This document shows, one piece after another, positions 18,084-27,426 of a DNA stretch of 64,000 nucleotides. Positions within the stretch are counted from its first letter, which is position 1, and each line of letters begins with the position of its first letter. A program made the translations under genes and the position numbers. A model generated the notes under the pieces. That model was not told where the DNA came from and ran no database searches. It worked only from the letters and a program-made list of their open reading frames with translations. Source of the DNA: Nocardioides sp. GY 10127 (GTDB lineage Bacteria > Actinomycetota > Actinomycetes > Propionibacteriales > Nocardioidaceae); the NCBI RefSeq assembly GCF_004919085.1, contig NZ_STGL01000002.1, positions 248,001 to 312,000 on the forward strand. The letters run 5' to 3'.

Positions 18084-21047
18084 TTACACCCTCCAGTTCG
18101 CGGGCGTGGAGACCTCGTAGTCGCCGACACCGATAGCGGCGAAGTGCTTGGTCGCAGCCTTGATCTTGGCGTTCTCGGTCGGGCGGCGCTTGACCTCGTC
18201 GTCGGTGCTCTTGGTCTCGCGGATCATGTAGATCCGGTCGGCTCCGTCCTCGTGCTTGATGATCGCCCAGTCAGGGTTGTAGGGACCGACGGGGGTGTCG
18301 ATCTTGAACTTGCCGGGGAGCTTCATGAAGAGCTTGATGTCGCTGCGCCCGTCGAGCAGCTCTGCGAACTGACGCTCCGGTTCCGAGTCGTACACGACGT
18401 AGTCGAAGTCGGACTTCCCCGGGTTCTGCAGCTTGTACATCTGGTCGAGGAAGCGGTCCTTCTCTTCCTGACCGTCCTTCTGCAGCTCGCGCAGCTCGTA
18501 GACGTAGCCGCCGATCTTCTCGTACTGGATGCCCTCGGTGACGATCTCGGCGAGCACGGCCTGCAGGCGACCCTTGACCATCTGGATGAAGTCGTTGGCG
18601 TTCCCGATGAACTCGGGCAGGCGCCCGCTGTCAAGGAGGATGTCAATGATCGTCTTTCGCGTCAGCGAGGTGGCTTCCTGCAACTCGGTGATGATGTCGG
18701 GCAGGTCGTAGGCGCCCTGGAGGGACGCGGATCGCTGGCCGGTCTCGGTTGCCTTGGTGCCGCCGCGGAGGATCTTGACTCCGGCGCGCGTCACTTGGAT
18801 ACGGAGCGGCTGGATGGCGGGCGCTTCCTTGATCGCCTTCACGGTTGCCTCAATGAGGCGGTCACGCTCGACCGAGACGCGGTAGGTCGTGCGGGCCGAG
18901 ATGGCGCGCCAGAACTCCTCGAACTCGGGGTTCGCGAAGAGCTCCTCGTTGAGTTTGCGTGCCTTCCGCTTGGACTGAGGCTTCACGTAGCGCTCGATGC
19001 TGGAGCGGCCGATGTACTCGATGATCGTGTCTTCGTACGGCCAGAAGAAGTCCGGGATGTGCTGCTTGAGGTCGAACCCGAGCTGGGTCGGCTGGTAGGC
19101 CGCCGTGACCTTGCCATCCTTAATCATCCCGGAGGACTCCAGCGCCTCGTAGAGGGTCTTGGAGCGCTCATAGCCGAAGTACTCCGGGCCGTCCGGCTCG
19201 ATGTGCTCCTCGTAGAGGGCGATCTTGGAGAACTCCTGCAGGCGCACGCGTCCGATCTCGACGCCGGACTTCTCGTACTCGGTCTGCAGCGACTTGGCGA
19301 ACGCGACGTACGACTCGTTGGCGATCACGGTCAGCTGGGCGATGCTGCGGTCGGCCACGCGCTCGCCGGTCTGGTCCACAGGGAGACGGAGGCCGCGACC
19401 GATGGTCTGTCGGCGCTCAACCTCGGCGCCCATTTCGCGCAGGGTGCAGATCTGGAAGACGTTCGGGTTGTCCCAGCCTTCGCGCAGAGCAGAGTGGCTG
19501 AAGATGAAGCGGACGGGCTCCGCCTGGTCGAGCAGGCGAGCCTTGTCGCGCATGATCAGGTCGTAGGCGTCGTCGTCGGCCTTGGTGCTGCCGGACGTGT
19601 CCTGGAACGTGTCCGTGCCGCCGCGCTTGGCCTTGAGCACGGAGAAATAGCCCCGCCGGAGCTCCGCCGGATACTGCGGGAAGAGTTCCTGCCACTGCGG
19701 CGACTTGGCTCGCTCTTCGCGGAACAGCTCGTCGAACCACTGGACGAACTGGCCGTTGGCGTCGATGTTGTTGAAGCCGTCGCCGAGGAAGTTCTCAACC
19801 TTGTCGATGAAGAACAGGCTGAGAACCTTGATGCCCTTCGACGCCAGCATCGTCTGCTTGCGGAAGTGCTCCTTGATGGTCTCGCGGATCATCTCGCGGT
19901 AGATCGAGTCGGAGTTGCCTCCGATCTCCTCTCCCTGCTGGAGCATGCCGTGCTTGTTGATCTCCACGAACTGCGGCTCGATCGACAGCTCGGTGATCCA
20001 CCAACCCTCGTAGGCAGGGTTGTTGGTGAGGTTGGACAGCTCCTGGTCCTGCTTGGCCTTCACGACCCGGCGAGTCAGGGAGCCGTCGGCGCCACGGACG
20101 GCCAGCTCGAGCTTGGCCTCCCACGGGTCGCGCTTGACCTCAACCACCTTGATGTACGGCGTCGCGTCCGAGCCCTGCTGAGCAACCTCGGCGACCACGA
20201 TCTGCTTGACGAGCCCATGATCGTGAGCGTCGACCGGGTCGAGCCGGTACACGACGTTACGCTGCTTGCGGTGCGTGGCCGAGAAGCGCAGCGTGGCAAT
20301 CGGGTCGAGTTCCCCGATAGACGACTGCGAGAGCTGGGACTCCATATTCTGCGGCTCGTCCATGATGACGACCGGCCGGGTGGCCTTGAGGTAGTCGATC
20401 GGGCGAAGGCCGTTCAGCTTGTCGCGGGTCTGGTGGATGATTCGCGAGTTCGCGTTGCCACGGATCGAGTCGATCGTCATGACCATGATCTGCACGTTGG
20501 TGCTGGTGGCGAAGCCCTGCACCTCTTCGGCTGACTGGCCCGAGTAGACCGAGTAGTCGAACGGCTGCGCCGGGTACAGATCGCGGAAGTGCTGGCGCAT
20601 CAGCTTGATGCTGGTGGTGACGCCTTCCTTGATCGCCACGCTCGGCACGAGGATCACGAACTTGGTGAAGTTGTACGCCTTGGCCAGCTCGAAGATCGTG
20701 CGCAGGTAGACGTAGGTCTTACCGGTGCCGGTCTCCATCTCGATGTCGAAGTCGAGCGTGTCGCCGGCGAGAGCGCCGAGAACCTCCAGCCCGTTCTTGT
20801 CCTGGACTGCCTGCAGGTTCTGGAGGATGGTGGCCTCGTCGAGGACGAGGTTGTTGCCCACGGCGCCAACTTCCTGCGAGAGGTCGAGGTCCAGGCTGGT
20901 CTGATCCTCAGAGCCGTTGAGCTGGCCTCCACCGCGCAGCGTCGTCAGGACCGCTTCCGCGTCCTTGGGCTGACCATCGAAGAGCTGAACCAACGACCCG
21001 ATGGCATCGAGCTGGTACTGCTGCTTGGCGTCGAACTTGAACTCCAT
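18084..21047 (-). CDS. Type III restriction-type Res subunit (helicase-nuclease)
   Basis: A 987-residue protein of the type III restriction Res family. An SF2 helicase core shows METGTGKTYV (Walker A, about residues 102-111), a DEPQ box in place of DEAH (VVIMDEPQNM, about 228) and ETIGRGLRLP-like motif VI (QTIGRGLRLP). The C-terminal PD-ExK nuclease is visible as YNPDWAIIK followed by MIRETKST (about residues 925-945). The family cuts unmethylated DNA after ATP-driven communication between sites and works as a complex with Mod. Its ATG overlaps the mod stop by one base (TGATG), so the two are translationally coupled. Confidence 0.9.
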   Translation of the reverse strand: MEFKFDAKQQYQLDAIGSLVQLFDGQPKDAEAVLTTLRGGGQLNGSEDQTSLDLDLSQEVGAVGNNLVLDEATILQNLQAVQDKNGLEVLGALAGDTLDFDIEMETGTGKTYVYLRTIFELAKAYNFTKFVILVPSVAIKEGVTTSIKLMRQHFRDLYPAQPFDYSVYSGQSAEEVQGFATSTNVQIMVMTIDSIRGNANSRIIHQTRDKLNGLRPIDYLKATRPVVIMDEPQNMESQLSQSSIGELDPIATLRFSATHRKQRNVVYRLDPVDAHDHGLVKQIVVAEVAQQGSDATPYIKVVEVKRDPWEAKLELAVRGADGSLTRRVVKAKQDQELSNLTNNPAYEGWWITELSIEPQFVEINKHGMLQQGEEIGGNSDSIYREMIRETIKEHFRKQTMLASKGIKVLSLFFIDKVENFLGDGFNNIDANGQFVQWFDELFREERAKSPQWQELFPQYPAELRRGYFSVLKAKRGGTDTFQDTSGSTKADDDAYDLIMRDKARLLDQAEPVRFIFSHSALREGWDNPNVFQICTLREMGAEVERRQTIGRGLRLPVDQTGERVADRSIAQLTVIANESYVAFAKSLQTEYEKSGVEIGRVRLQEFSKIALYEEHIEPDGPEYFGYERSKTLYEALESSGMIKDGKVTAAYQPTQLGFDLKQHIPDFFWPYEDTIIEYIGRSSIERYVKPQSKRKARKLNEELFANPEFEEFWRAISARTTYRVSVERDRLIEATVKAIKEAPAIQPLRIQVTRAGVKILRGGTKATETGQRSASLQGAYDLPDIITELQEATSLTRKTIIDILLDSGRLPEFIGNANDFIQMVKGRLQAVLAEIVTEGIQYEKIGGYVYELRELQKDGQEEKDRFLDQMYKLQNPGKSDFDYVVYDSEPERQFAELLDGRSDIKLFMKLPGKFKIDTPVGPYNPDWAIIKHEDGADRIYMIRETKSTDDEVKRRPTENAKIKAATKHFAAIGVGDYEVSTPANWRV

Positions 21048-22945
21048 CAGGCGCTCCAGAGCTCCACGCCCTTGCTCTTGCAGAGCTGAGCAAGGTTGGT
21101 CTTCAGTTCGTCGTCACCGTGGAAGGCGTCCTCAAGAATCACGAAGCGCGCGGGCTCCTCATCCACAACCGCACGAAGCTGATCCAGTGAAGGCTTGGTG
21201 TGCTCATCGAGATACGCGAGCAGCAACCCGCCGCCGACCGACTGGAGCGGAAGGCCAGCGATGTCCTGCTCGACCGATTCCTCGGTCAGTGAATAGCCTT
21301 GCTTAAGCAGCAGTTCGGAGAGGAGCGCATCCGCGGTCGCCTCGTCCTCGGCGCTGTCCCGAAGGCTCAACAAATGCTGCTCTAGCTCGTTGGGTTCAAT
21401 GTTGCTGGCCACCCGCCACTTGGAAAAGTTGGTGTCGCCAAGGCGATACGCGCGAAAGCCGGTGTCAAGGCCTGCAGGAGCACCGAGCGTCGGTTGTGCC
21501 GTCTGAGCGAGCTCTGTGCCAGCCAGATCAATGCGACGACGGGAGATCTGAGCGATTGTGTCGAATCCCAAGCGGCGCGCTGCGGAGTCTGCGGGGGTGG
21601 GTTCGGGCAGCTGCACTTGGATAAACCGTCGGCTGCCGCCGTCCTCCGCGTTTTGCTTCAGCACTGCATGCGCCGTGGAAGCGGAACCAGCGAAGAAGTC
21701 CAAGATCAAGGCATCCTTGTCGGCCCCGATTTGCAGAACGCGCTGCAGCAGGCCGACCGGCTTCGGCGAGTCAAAGACCTTCTCGCTGTCGAAGATCTGC
21801 CGCAGTTCCCGAGTCCCCTTCTTGTTGCCATCGACGTCAGTCCAGAGGTTCGACGGCCGCTTCTCTCGTCCTTCAAGGTAGAACTTCTGGTACGGGTGGT
21901 ACTCCTTACCGTTACCGCGGTCGACCAACTTCCACTCGACAAGGCCCTCAGCGACCATCTGCTTGAACTTGTCCTGGCCGCAAATCCAACGGCTTTCGTA
22001 TCCGCCTGGCCCGATCGGAAACACCTCCGTCCCGTCCGGTGCCTCGACGCCGAAGTACATGCTCGGCCGGTCCTCGCGCCGATCCTCGCCGCCCGTGCGC
22101 CGCAACGAGCGCGTCAGATAGTTGCCCCGCTCGTCCCGTTCGTTGTAGATGGCAGCATCGGAGTCACCAAACGCCAAGCCCCGGAGAACCGCGAGATCAC
22201 TGCGGCGATACACAACCATGTAGTCGACAGCGTTTGAGAAGCCGTCGAAGCCGCCTCCGGTGGGCGTCCCGGTCGCCCGCGTGACGAGGCCAACGAAGTT
22301 CCGCTCGCCAAAGACTTCGTTCCCCAGCTTGCGGAGATTGTCGAGTTCATGATCGTCGATGGAGATGAAGATGAGTCCGGACTCCGTGAGGAGATTCCGA
22401 GCCAGCTTGAGGCGGGGGTACATCATGTTGAGCCAGTTGGAGTGGTAGCGCCCCTCTGACTCGCTGTTGGTTGAAACCTTCTTGCCGTCCTCGTTGACCT
22501 GCTTGGTCCACTCAAGATAGGTCGCAAGTCCCTCTTTGAAGTTGTCGGGGTATACGAAGTCTCCGCCAGTGTTGTACGGCGGATCGATATAGATCAGGTC
22601 CACCTTGCCGTGATAGTGCTTCTGCAGGATCTTGAGCACTTCAAGGTTGTCCCCCTCGATGAAGACGTTCTTCGTGGAGTCCCAGTCCTTGCTCTCGTCC
22701 TTGACCGGGCGCAGCGTCGCCGTGGTTGGCTCCTGCGCAGCGCGGAGTGCGCGCTTCTTGCCGGGCCAGAACAGGCCAAAGCGCTCGCTGCTGTCGGCGA
22801 CGTCCGCGGCAAGGAGCTCCGTCAGCTTGGCGACGTCGACCTTGCCGTCCGTGATTGCCTCGGGCGCCAACTCCCGGAGCCGGCGCGCCAGCTCGGTCTG
22901 CAGGTCAGGGGTGGCGCTCGGGATCTCGTGGATTTCTTCGGTCAT
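21047..22945 (-). CDS. Type III Mod-like DNA adenine methyltransferase
   Basis: A 632-residue N6-adenine methyltransferase of the beta class. Motif IV is IYIDPPYNTGGDF (Asp121-Asn125), preceded by the target-proximal FIEGDNLEVLKIL, and the SAM-binding motif I is LDFFAGSAST near residue 415, giving the DPPY-then-FxGxG order of type III Mod proteins. The long middle region (about 230-400) probably recognises DNA. It would protect host DNA and give specificity to the Res subunit. ATG 22945 has GAGGA at 8-base spacing. A 68-base AT-rich gap with a palindrome separates it from the SNF2 gene upstream. Confidence 0.92.
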   Translation of the reverse strand: MTEEIHEIPSATPDLQTELARRLRELAPEAITDGKVDVAKLTELLAADVADSSERFGLFWPGKKRALRAAQEPTTATLRPVKDESKDWDSTKNVFIEGDNLEVLKILQKHYHGKVDLIYIDPPYNTGGDFVYPDNFKEGLATYLEWTKQVNEDGKKVSTNSESEGRYHSNWLNMMYPRLKLARNLLTESGLIFISIDDHELDNLRKLGNEVFGERNFVGLVTRATGTPTGGGFDGFSNAVDYMVVYRRSDLAVLRGLAFGDSDAAIYNERDERGNYLTRSLRRTGGEDRREDRPSMYFGVEAPDGTEVFPIGPGGYESRWICGQDKFKQMVAEGLVEWKLVDRGNGKEYHPYQKFYLEGREKRPSNLWTDVDGNKKGTRELRQIFDSEKVFDSPKPVGLLQRVLQIGADKDALILDFFAGSASTAHAVLKQNAEDGGSRRFIQVQLPEPTPADSAARRLGFDTIAQISRRRIDLAGTELAQTAQPTLGAPAGLDTGFRAYRLGDTNFSKWRVASNIEPNELEQHLLSLRDSAEDEATADALLSELLLKQGYSLTEESVEQDIAGLPLQSVGGGLLLAYLDEHTKPSLDQLRAVVDEEPARFVILEDAFHGDDELKTNLAQLCKSKGVELWSA

Positions 22946-22979
22946 TCAGTCTTCCTCATTGAATTTATCTGAACTCATT

Positions 22980-23005
22980 TTATCAATATTGTGCATTATT
23001 GATAA
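22980..23005. repeat. AT-rich palindrome between helicase and methyltransferase genes
   Basis: TTATCAATA (22980-22988) and its exact complement TATTGATAA (22997-23005) around an 8-base spacer, in an unusually AT-rich 68-base gap within a GC-rich region. It could be a regulator operator or a promoter element for mod, or an RNA hairpin between two genes of one transcript. Confidence 0.6.
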
Positions 23006-23013
23006 GTCTTGAA

Positions 23014-25875
23014 TTAGGCGGTCACTCGCCAGCGAATAGCGAAAAGGTTTTCGGTCTCGCGCTTTCCCTTGAGCGACTGCTCGATCAGGTCGAGGTACTT
23101 GTCGATCTCTTCCCGCAGCTTGATCCGCTCACCGCGAGCGCGGTCGTCCTCGTCCTCAGCCTTCTGGCCCCAGCGCCTGGCTTCCTTCTTGTGTCGCAGT
23201 TGCTCCATCGGGTCATCGGTCTGTCGCGCCGCCTTCCGGCTCTCCTTCTCCTTCTGGCGGTACTCGCGGATCAGGCCTTCGGACTCGGCCTTGCGGTCGA
23301 GCGTGTTCCGGTAGAGCAGCTCCTCCTGCTGGTCGTAGTAGCGAGCGTTGCGTGCCTGCACTTCCTTCTCGAACGCCTCTCGCTGGGCGTCCAGATGCGT
23401 TTCGAAGGCCGACTCGTCGATCATGTCAATCGGGTCCGACACTTCTGTGCAGGCGAGGTCCATCAGGTCGGCGACGTACTCGTGGTCGAGCCACTCGCCA
23501 TCGTCGGTCAGGAGCCCCGCGAGCGCGTAAGACTCGGAGATGTCCTCGTTGCCGGCCTTCATCCGGAACGTGACCACCTTGCTCACGAGTTGGCCGCTCT
23601 TGCCCTGCAGCGCCTTGATCGCGGTGCTGGCCCGCTGGGACTTGCCGAGGCTGAACGTCAGCTCACGGGCAGGGGTGTCCGCGTCCTTCGAGCTTGCGAC
23701 GACGTACTCGGCCAGCGAGCTGGCGAAGCGGTACTGGTGGGCATGTTCCTTCGGCTGCGACTTGAAGAAGTAGCGCCCGATCTTGGCATCTGCGACCGGC
23801 GCCGTGTGGAGCTCGAACTGGCGGCCGTCTCCCTCGAAGGTGGCGACGCTGTCGAGCTGGTACTTGGTGACCGCGAGCAGGAGCTGCTCGAAGCGGTTGA
23901 GCACCTCGCCGGACTGCGCGTCGTACGACTTGAGGCGGTCCTGGACGTTGGGGTCGAGGTTGTCGAAGACCTTCGCCTTTGCGCTGGCCATCTCCTTGGA
24001 GATCTCGCCCTCGAACTGCTTTTCCAGTTGGTTGAACGCGACCTCGATGTCGCCAGCGGTCTTGCAGCGGTTGAGGATGTCGCTGATCGTCTTCTCGAAG
24101 TCGAGGCCGTCCTCGATCGAGCCGAGCACCTCGTCGCTGGCACCAAAGACGCCCCTGAAGAGGTGGAACTTGTCTTCCAGCAGCTCGAGGATGCGCTGCT
24201 CGGCGAGGTTGCCCTTGTTGGAGAAGTTCACGACGACGACGTTGTGCTGCTGGCCGAAGCGGTGGGCGCGTCCGATGCGCTGCTCAACGCGCTGCGGGTT
24301 CCAGGGCAGGTCGTAGTTCACGACCATGGAGCAGAACTGCAGGTTGATGCCCTCCGAGGCTGCCTCGGTGGCGATCATGATCGTGCCCTCTTCGCGGAAG
24401 TAGTCCACGAGAGCCTTGCGACGGTCGGCAGCCAGGACGCCGGTGATGACGTCGCTTCCCTTGTTGCGTTCGAGCCACTTCTGGTAGATCGCTGTGGCTT
24501 GCGGAGAGTCGTTCTGGCCGTTGAACAGGAGCAGCCCCTCGCCCCGTCCGGCCTCGGTCAGCGAGCGCGCGATGTAGTCCTGGGTCACCGTGGAGTCGGT
24601 GAAGATGATGGCCTTCTGGGGCGCTCCAAGCTCGCGTAGGCGCTCGAAGCCGAGGTCGAGTGCGTGATTGAGCTGGACGGCCTTCTCGTTGACCGTGATG
24701 GACCGGGCCAGCGCGGCGTACTCCCGCAGTTCGCGGACCTCGTCCTTCATGGGCTCGATGTCGCGCGGATCGATCGCGGTGAACCCGGACTTCGGCTCCT
24801 CGTCGAGCTCTTCCTCTTCCTCGTCGGTGATGTCGGCGTCAACGATGAAGCTGCCGGTGTTCGTCCAGCGCTTGCCCTCCCCGACCTCCCGCTCCAGCCG
24901 GCCTGCGACGCGCTCAAGCGTGCTAGCAATGGCGTAGGTCGAGGACCCCAGGCGCTTGCGGATAATCAGCGCGCTGAGGTGGCGCGTGGACTTCGAGAAG
25001 GCATAGACCTCCTCGCGCTGGAGGTACTCGTTGACCAACTCGTACAGGCGCTGCTCGTCCGGCGACGGCTCGAAGCCGACGGTCAGCGGCAGGCGCTCCG
25101 TGAACCGGATGTACTTGTCGGCGTCTCGACGCAGGGTGCGCTTGCTGATCTGGGCAACCCGGTCGCCAAGGTCGTCAAAGGCTGCCGATTCCCGGTTCTT
25201 GATGTAGCGCTCGCGGAAGGCGTCCAGCGAGTAGAAGTAGTCGGGGTCGAAGACCGAGACCAGGCCGTAGAGCTCCTCCAGCTTGTTCTGGAGTGGCGTC
25301 GCGGTGAGCAGGACGGTCTTGTGCGCGCCATCGACGATGTGGGCAACGGCGTTGGCGACCTTGGCCTTGCCGTTCCAGAAGTTCCGAAGGCGGTGCGCCT
25401 CGTCAGCGACGACGACGTCCCAAGCCCGCAGTAGCGACAGCTCGTGACGCTGGGCAAACTCGTACGAGCAGATAAGCACCTCGGGCGAGCGGCCAGCTCC
25501 GAGCAGGCGGTCCTTCGTCTTCGCGTCGAGGAGCGAGCTGGGGATCAGGAACTTCTCGTAGAGCTCCTGCTGCCACTGCTGCCGAAGGCTGGAGGGCGCG
25601 ATGATCAGGATGCTCCGCTTGCGCTCAGCCCAGTACTGGCTGATGACGATGCCCGCCTCGATCGTCTTTCCGAGGCCGACCTCGTCAGCGAGGATCACAC
25701 CCTTGAGGAACGGGGTCTGCAGCGCGAAGAGGGCTGCATCGATCTGGTGCGGCTTGGGCTCGACCTGAGCGTCGAAGAGGAGGCCTGCGAGCTTGCCAAC
25801 GTGATCACTGGCATAACTTCGCTGGAGTTCGTGTGCGTAGTATTTCGCCTGGTAGTTAGTGAAGCCGTTTCTCAT
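23014..25875 (-). CDS. SNF2-family helicase/ATPase
   Basis: A 953-residue SF2 translocase, first large gene of the operon. Motifs in order: Q-motif region KPHQIDAALFAL, Walker A LADEVGLGKTIEAG, DEAH in VVADEAHRLRNF, TATPLQNKLEELYGL (motif III), then the second RecA fold with LLFNGQN, TEAASEGINLQFC and QRIGRAHRFGQQHNV (motif VI). A C-terminal charged, coiled-coil-rich region (about 760-950, KEKESRKAARQ) follows. SNF2 proteins translocate on double-stranded DNA; relatives such as RapA and DrmD act in transcription or phage defence. ATG 25875 is chosen because it has GGAGGG upstream and overlaps the stop of a small leader frame (ATGA). Confidence 0.9.
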   Translation of the reverse strand: MRNGFTNYQAKYYAHELQRSYASDHVGKLAGLLFDAQVEPKPHQIDAALFALQTPFLKGVILADEVGLGKTIEAGIVISQYWAERKRSILIIAPSSLRQQWQQELYEKFLIPSSLLDAKTKDRLLGAGRSPEVLICSYEFAQRHELSLLRAWDVVVADEAHRLRNFWNGKAKVANAVAHIVDGAHKTVLLTATPLQNKLEELYGLVSVFDPDYFYSLDAFRERYIKNRESAAFDDLGDRVAQISKRTLRRDADKYIRFTERLPLTVGFEPSPDEQRLYELVNEYLQREEVYAFSKSTRHLSALIIRKRLGSSTYAIASTLERVAGRLEREVGEGKRWTNTGSFIVDADITDEEEEELDEEPKSGFTAIDPRDIEPMKDEVRELREYAALARSITVNEKAVQLNHALDLGFERLRELGAPQKAIIFTDSTVTQDYIARSLTEAGRGEGLLLFNGQNDSPQATAIYQKWLERNKGSDVITGVLAADRRKALVDYFREEGTIMIATEAASEGINLQFCSMVVNYDLPWNPQRVEQRIGRAHRFGQQHNVVVVNFSNKGNLAEQRILELLEDKFHLFRGVFGASDEVLGSIEDGLDFEKTISDILNRCKTAGDIEVAFNQLEKQFEGEISKEMASAKAKVFDNLDPNVQDRLKSYDAQSGEVLNRFEQLLLAVTKYQLDSVATFEGDGRQFELHTAPVADAKIGRYFFKSQPKEHAHQYRFASSLAEYVVASSKDADTPARELTFSLGKSQRASTAIKALQGKSGQLVSKVVTFRMKAGNEDISESYALAGLLTDDGEWLDHEYVADLMDLACTEVSDPIDMIDESAFETHLDAQREAFEKEVQARNARYYDQQEELLYRNTLDRKAESEGLIREYRQKEKESRKAARQTDDPMEQLRHKKEARRWGQKAEDEDDRARGERIKLREEIDKYLDLIEQSLKGKRETENLFAIRWRVTA

Positions 25876-25931
25876 GGACCCTCCGGGCGCGCGACAGAGC
25901 GGCACGGGGCGTCTAACGTCGCCAAACTCAT
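25872..25931 (-). CDS. Putative 19-residue leader peptide of the defence operon
   Basis: A short frame reading MSLATLDAPCRSVARPEGP. Its ATG (25931) has GGGAGG at 5-base spacing, and its TGA overlaps the SNF2 ATG as ATGA (25872-25875), so it is placed to couple translation of the helicase. Its ribosome binding site lies in the 3' arm of a hairpin (CCTCCCG/CGGGAGG, 25937-25959), so access could be regulated. There is no homology evidence. Confidence 0.45.
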   Translation of the reverse strand: MSLATLDAPCRSVARPEGP

Positions 25932-25936
25932 GCGGG

Positions 25937-25959
25937 CCTCCCGGTCAGTACGCGGGAGG
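25937..25959 (-). promoter_or_regulatory. Hairpin that masks the leader ribosome binding site
   Basis: On the minus strand, CCTCCCG (25959-25953) pairs with CGGGAGG (25943-25937), with additional G-C pairs flanking it. The 3' arm contains the GGGAGG that serves the leader peptide start. The predicted fold would hide this site. Confidence 0.45.
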
Positions 25960-26158
25960 ACCCACGTCGTACCTCCCAAGGCTTCGATGTAGACCATATC
26001 GGCGGAGCCAGCTGTCTTGGGGACGTACCTCGCAACTCGGCGTGGGACGAACTACCTCATATCGCAACTGCCGCCTTCGAGCGTGCGACTCGTCCCACCC
26101 AGATGAGGGGCGACAAGACCGCCATCCTGAGTCGCCCTGGGTCTTCTGGAGACTCGGG

Positions 26159-27052
26159 TTATTGGATTCCGACCAAGGTCTGGTCGGTCCTGGTGGCAGC
26201 GTAGAACGTCGCTTCGAACTCTGCTGGCGGGACGTCGTCGAGGTAGCCGTGCAGGCGGTCGTTGTTGTGCCAGTGGACCCACGAGAGGGTCTCGAGCTCG
26301 AGGTCCTCGACGGTCTTCCAGGGCCTGCCGTCGCGGGCGGGGCCGCGGATGAGTTCGGCCTTGTAGTAGCCGTTGACTGTCTCGGCCAGGGCGTTGTCGT
26401 AGGAATCCCCGACGGTTCCGATCGAGGGCACGGCGCCGATCTCGGCGAGCCGTTCGCCGTATCGCACGGACGTGAATTGAGCTCCGGCGTCGCTGTGGCA
26501 GCGGAGCCCTTCGAGGTTGGTGCCGCGTGACCACCGGGCCATCTCGATAGCGTCGAGGACCATCGTGGTGCGCATGTGCGAGGCGACGCGCCACCCCACG
26601 ATCGTGCGGGAGAACGCGTCGATGATGAAGCACACGTAGGCGATGCCGGACCAGGTCGGGACGTACGTCAGGTCGGTGACCCACAGCTGGTTCGGTGCGG
26701 TCGCGGTGAAGTCACGACCGACCAGGTCAGGATGCCGCGGCGCTCCTTCGTCGGGGCGGGTGGTGCGGACCCGCTTGGTGCGCCGCACGCCCTCGATGCC
26801 AGCGGCACGCATGAGCCGAGCGACCTGGTCGCGGCCGATGTCGTGGCCGTGCCGGCGGGCGGCCTTCCAGACCTTGTGCGCCCCGTAGACGCGGTAGTTC
26901 TCCCGCCACAGCTGCTCGACAACGCTCGTCATGACGGCGTCGCGTCGGCCTCTGGCCGAGGGCTGCCGCTGCTTGAACTCGTAGTAGCTGCTGGGGGCCA
27001 CCTGCAGCACGCTGCAGATGAGCTCGACCCCCAGACGCCTGCCGGCGACCAC
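26159..27052 (-). CDS. IS3-family transposase OrfB (copy 2)
   Basis: A catalytic subunit with an rve core; the DDE triad is Asp in VTDLTY, Asp in CHSDAGAQF and Glu in NALAETV, with the closing signature WVHWHNNDRLHGYLDDVPP. The frame is open upstream of the first ATG-like codon (VAAFIDANRDDVVAGRRLGV), which fits production as an OrfAB fusion by -1 frameshifting at AAGAAG just before the orfA stop. It appears intact. Confidence 0.9.
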   Translation of the reverse strand: MVAGRRLGVELICSVLQVAPSSYYEFKQRQPSARGRRDAVMTSVVEQLWRENYRVYGAHKVWKAARRHGHDIGRDQVARLMRAAGIEGVRRTKRVRTTRPDEGAPRHPDLVGRDFTATAPNQLWVTDLTYVPTWSGIAYVCFIIDAFSRTIVGWRVASHMRTTMVLDAIEMARWSRGTNLEGLRCHSDAGAQFTSVRYGERLAEIGAVPSIGTVGDSYDNALAETVNGYYKAELIRGPARDGRPWKTVEDLELETLSWVHWHNNDRLHGYLDDVPPAEFEATFYAATRTDQTLVGIQ

Positions 27053-27081
27053 GTCGTCGCGGTTGGCGTCGATGAAGGCGG

Positions 27082-27426
27082 CTACTTCTTGTGCTGGCGG
27101 TCGAGCTCCGCCCCGAAGAAAGACTCTGCGCGCTTCAGGATTTCGTTGGCCCGGCGGAGCTCCCGGTTTTCCTGTTCGAGGGCCTTCAGTCGCTCGGTGT
27201 CGGAGGTGGTGGTGCCGGGTTGGTGGCCCTCGTCGATGTCAGCCTGGCGGACCCACACGCGCACCGATTCGGTGCCGTAGCCGAGCTGGCTCGCGACGCG
27301 CTGGACGGTGCCGTGCTCGGTGCCCAGTTCGGCACGCAGAGTCCTGACCATCCGCACCGCGGCGGCCTTCTCCTCAGGGCTGTAGCGACGCGTGGTCGGC
27401 TTCCCCGGGCTGCTGTCCTTCGGCAT
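27082..27426 (-). CDS. IS3-family transposase OrfA (copy 2)
   Basis: A 114-residue helix-turn-helix subunit (VQRVASQLGYGTESVRVWVRQ) with a zipper-like tail (LKALEQENRELRRANEILKRAESFF). ATG 27426 is chosen; a start at 27462 would extend into the terminal repeat. The stop TAG follows AAGAAG, a plausible slippage point into orfB. Confidence 0.88.
   Translation of the reverse strand: MPKDSSPGKPTTRRYSPEEKAAAVRMVRTLRAELGTEHGTVQRVASQLGYGTESVRVWVRQADIDEGHQPGTTTSDTERLKALEQENRELRRANEILKRAESFFGAELDRQHKK

Noticed and set aside
17610..20534. 974-residue plus-strand frame opposite the Res and AAA genes
   Set aside because: Val/Leu/Asp/Arg-rich antisense reading without motifs; the minus strand encodes recognisable helicase and ATPase domains.
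15462..25875. Call as DISARM
   Set aside because: No drmB (DUF1998) or drmC (phospholipase D) gene is present and the methylase is of the Mod type; only the SNF2 helicase is shared in kind.
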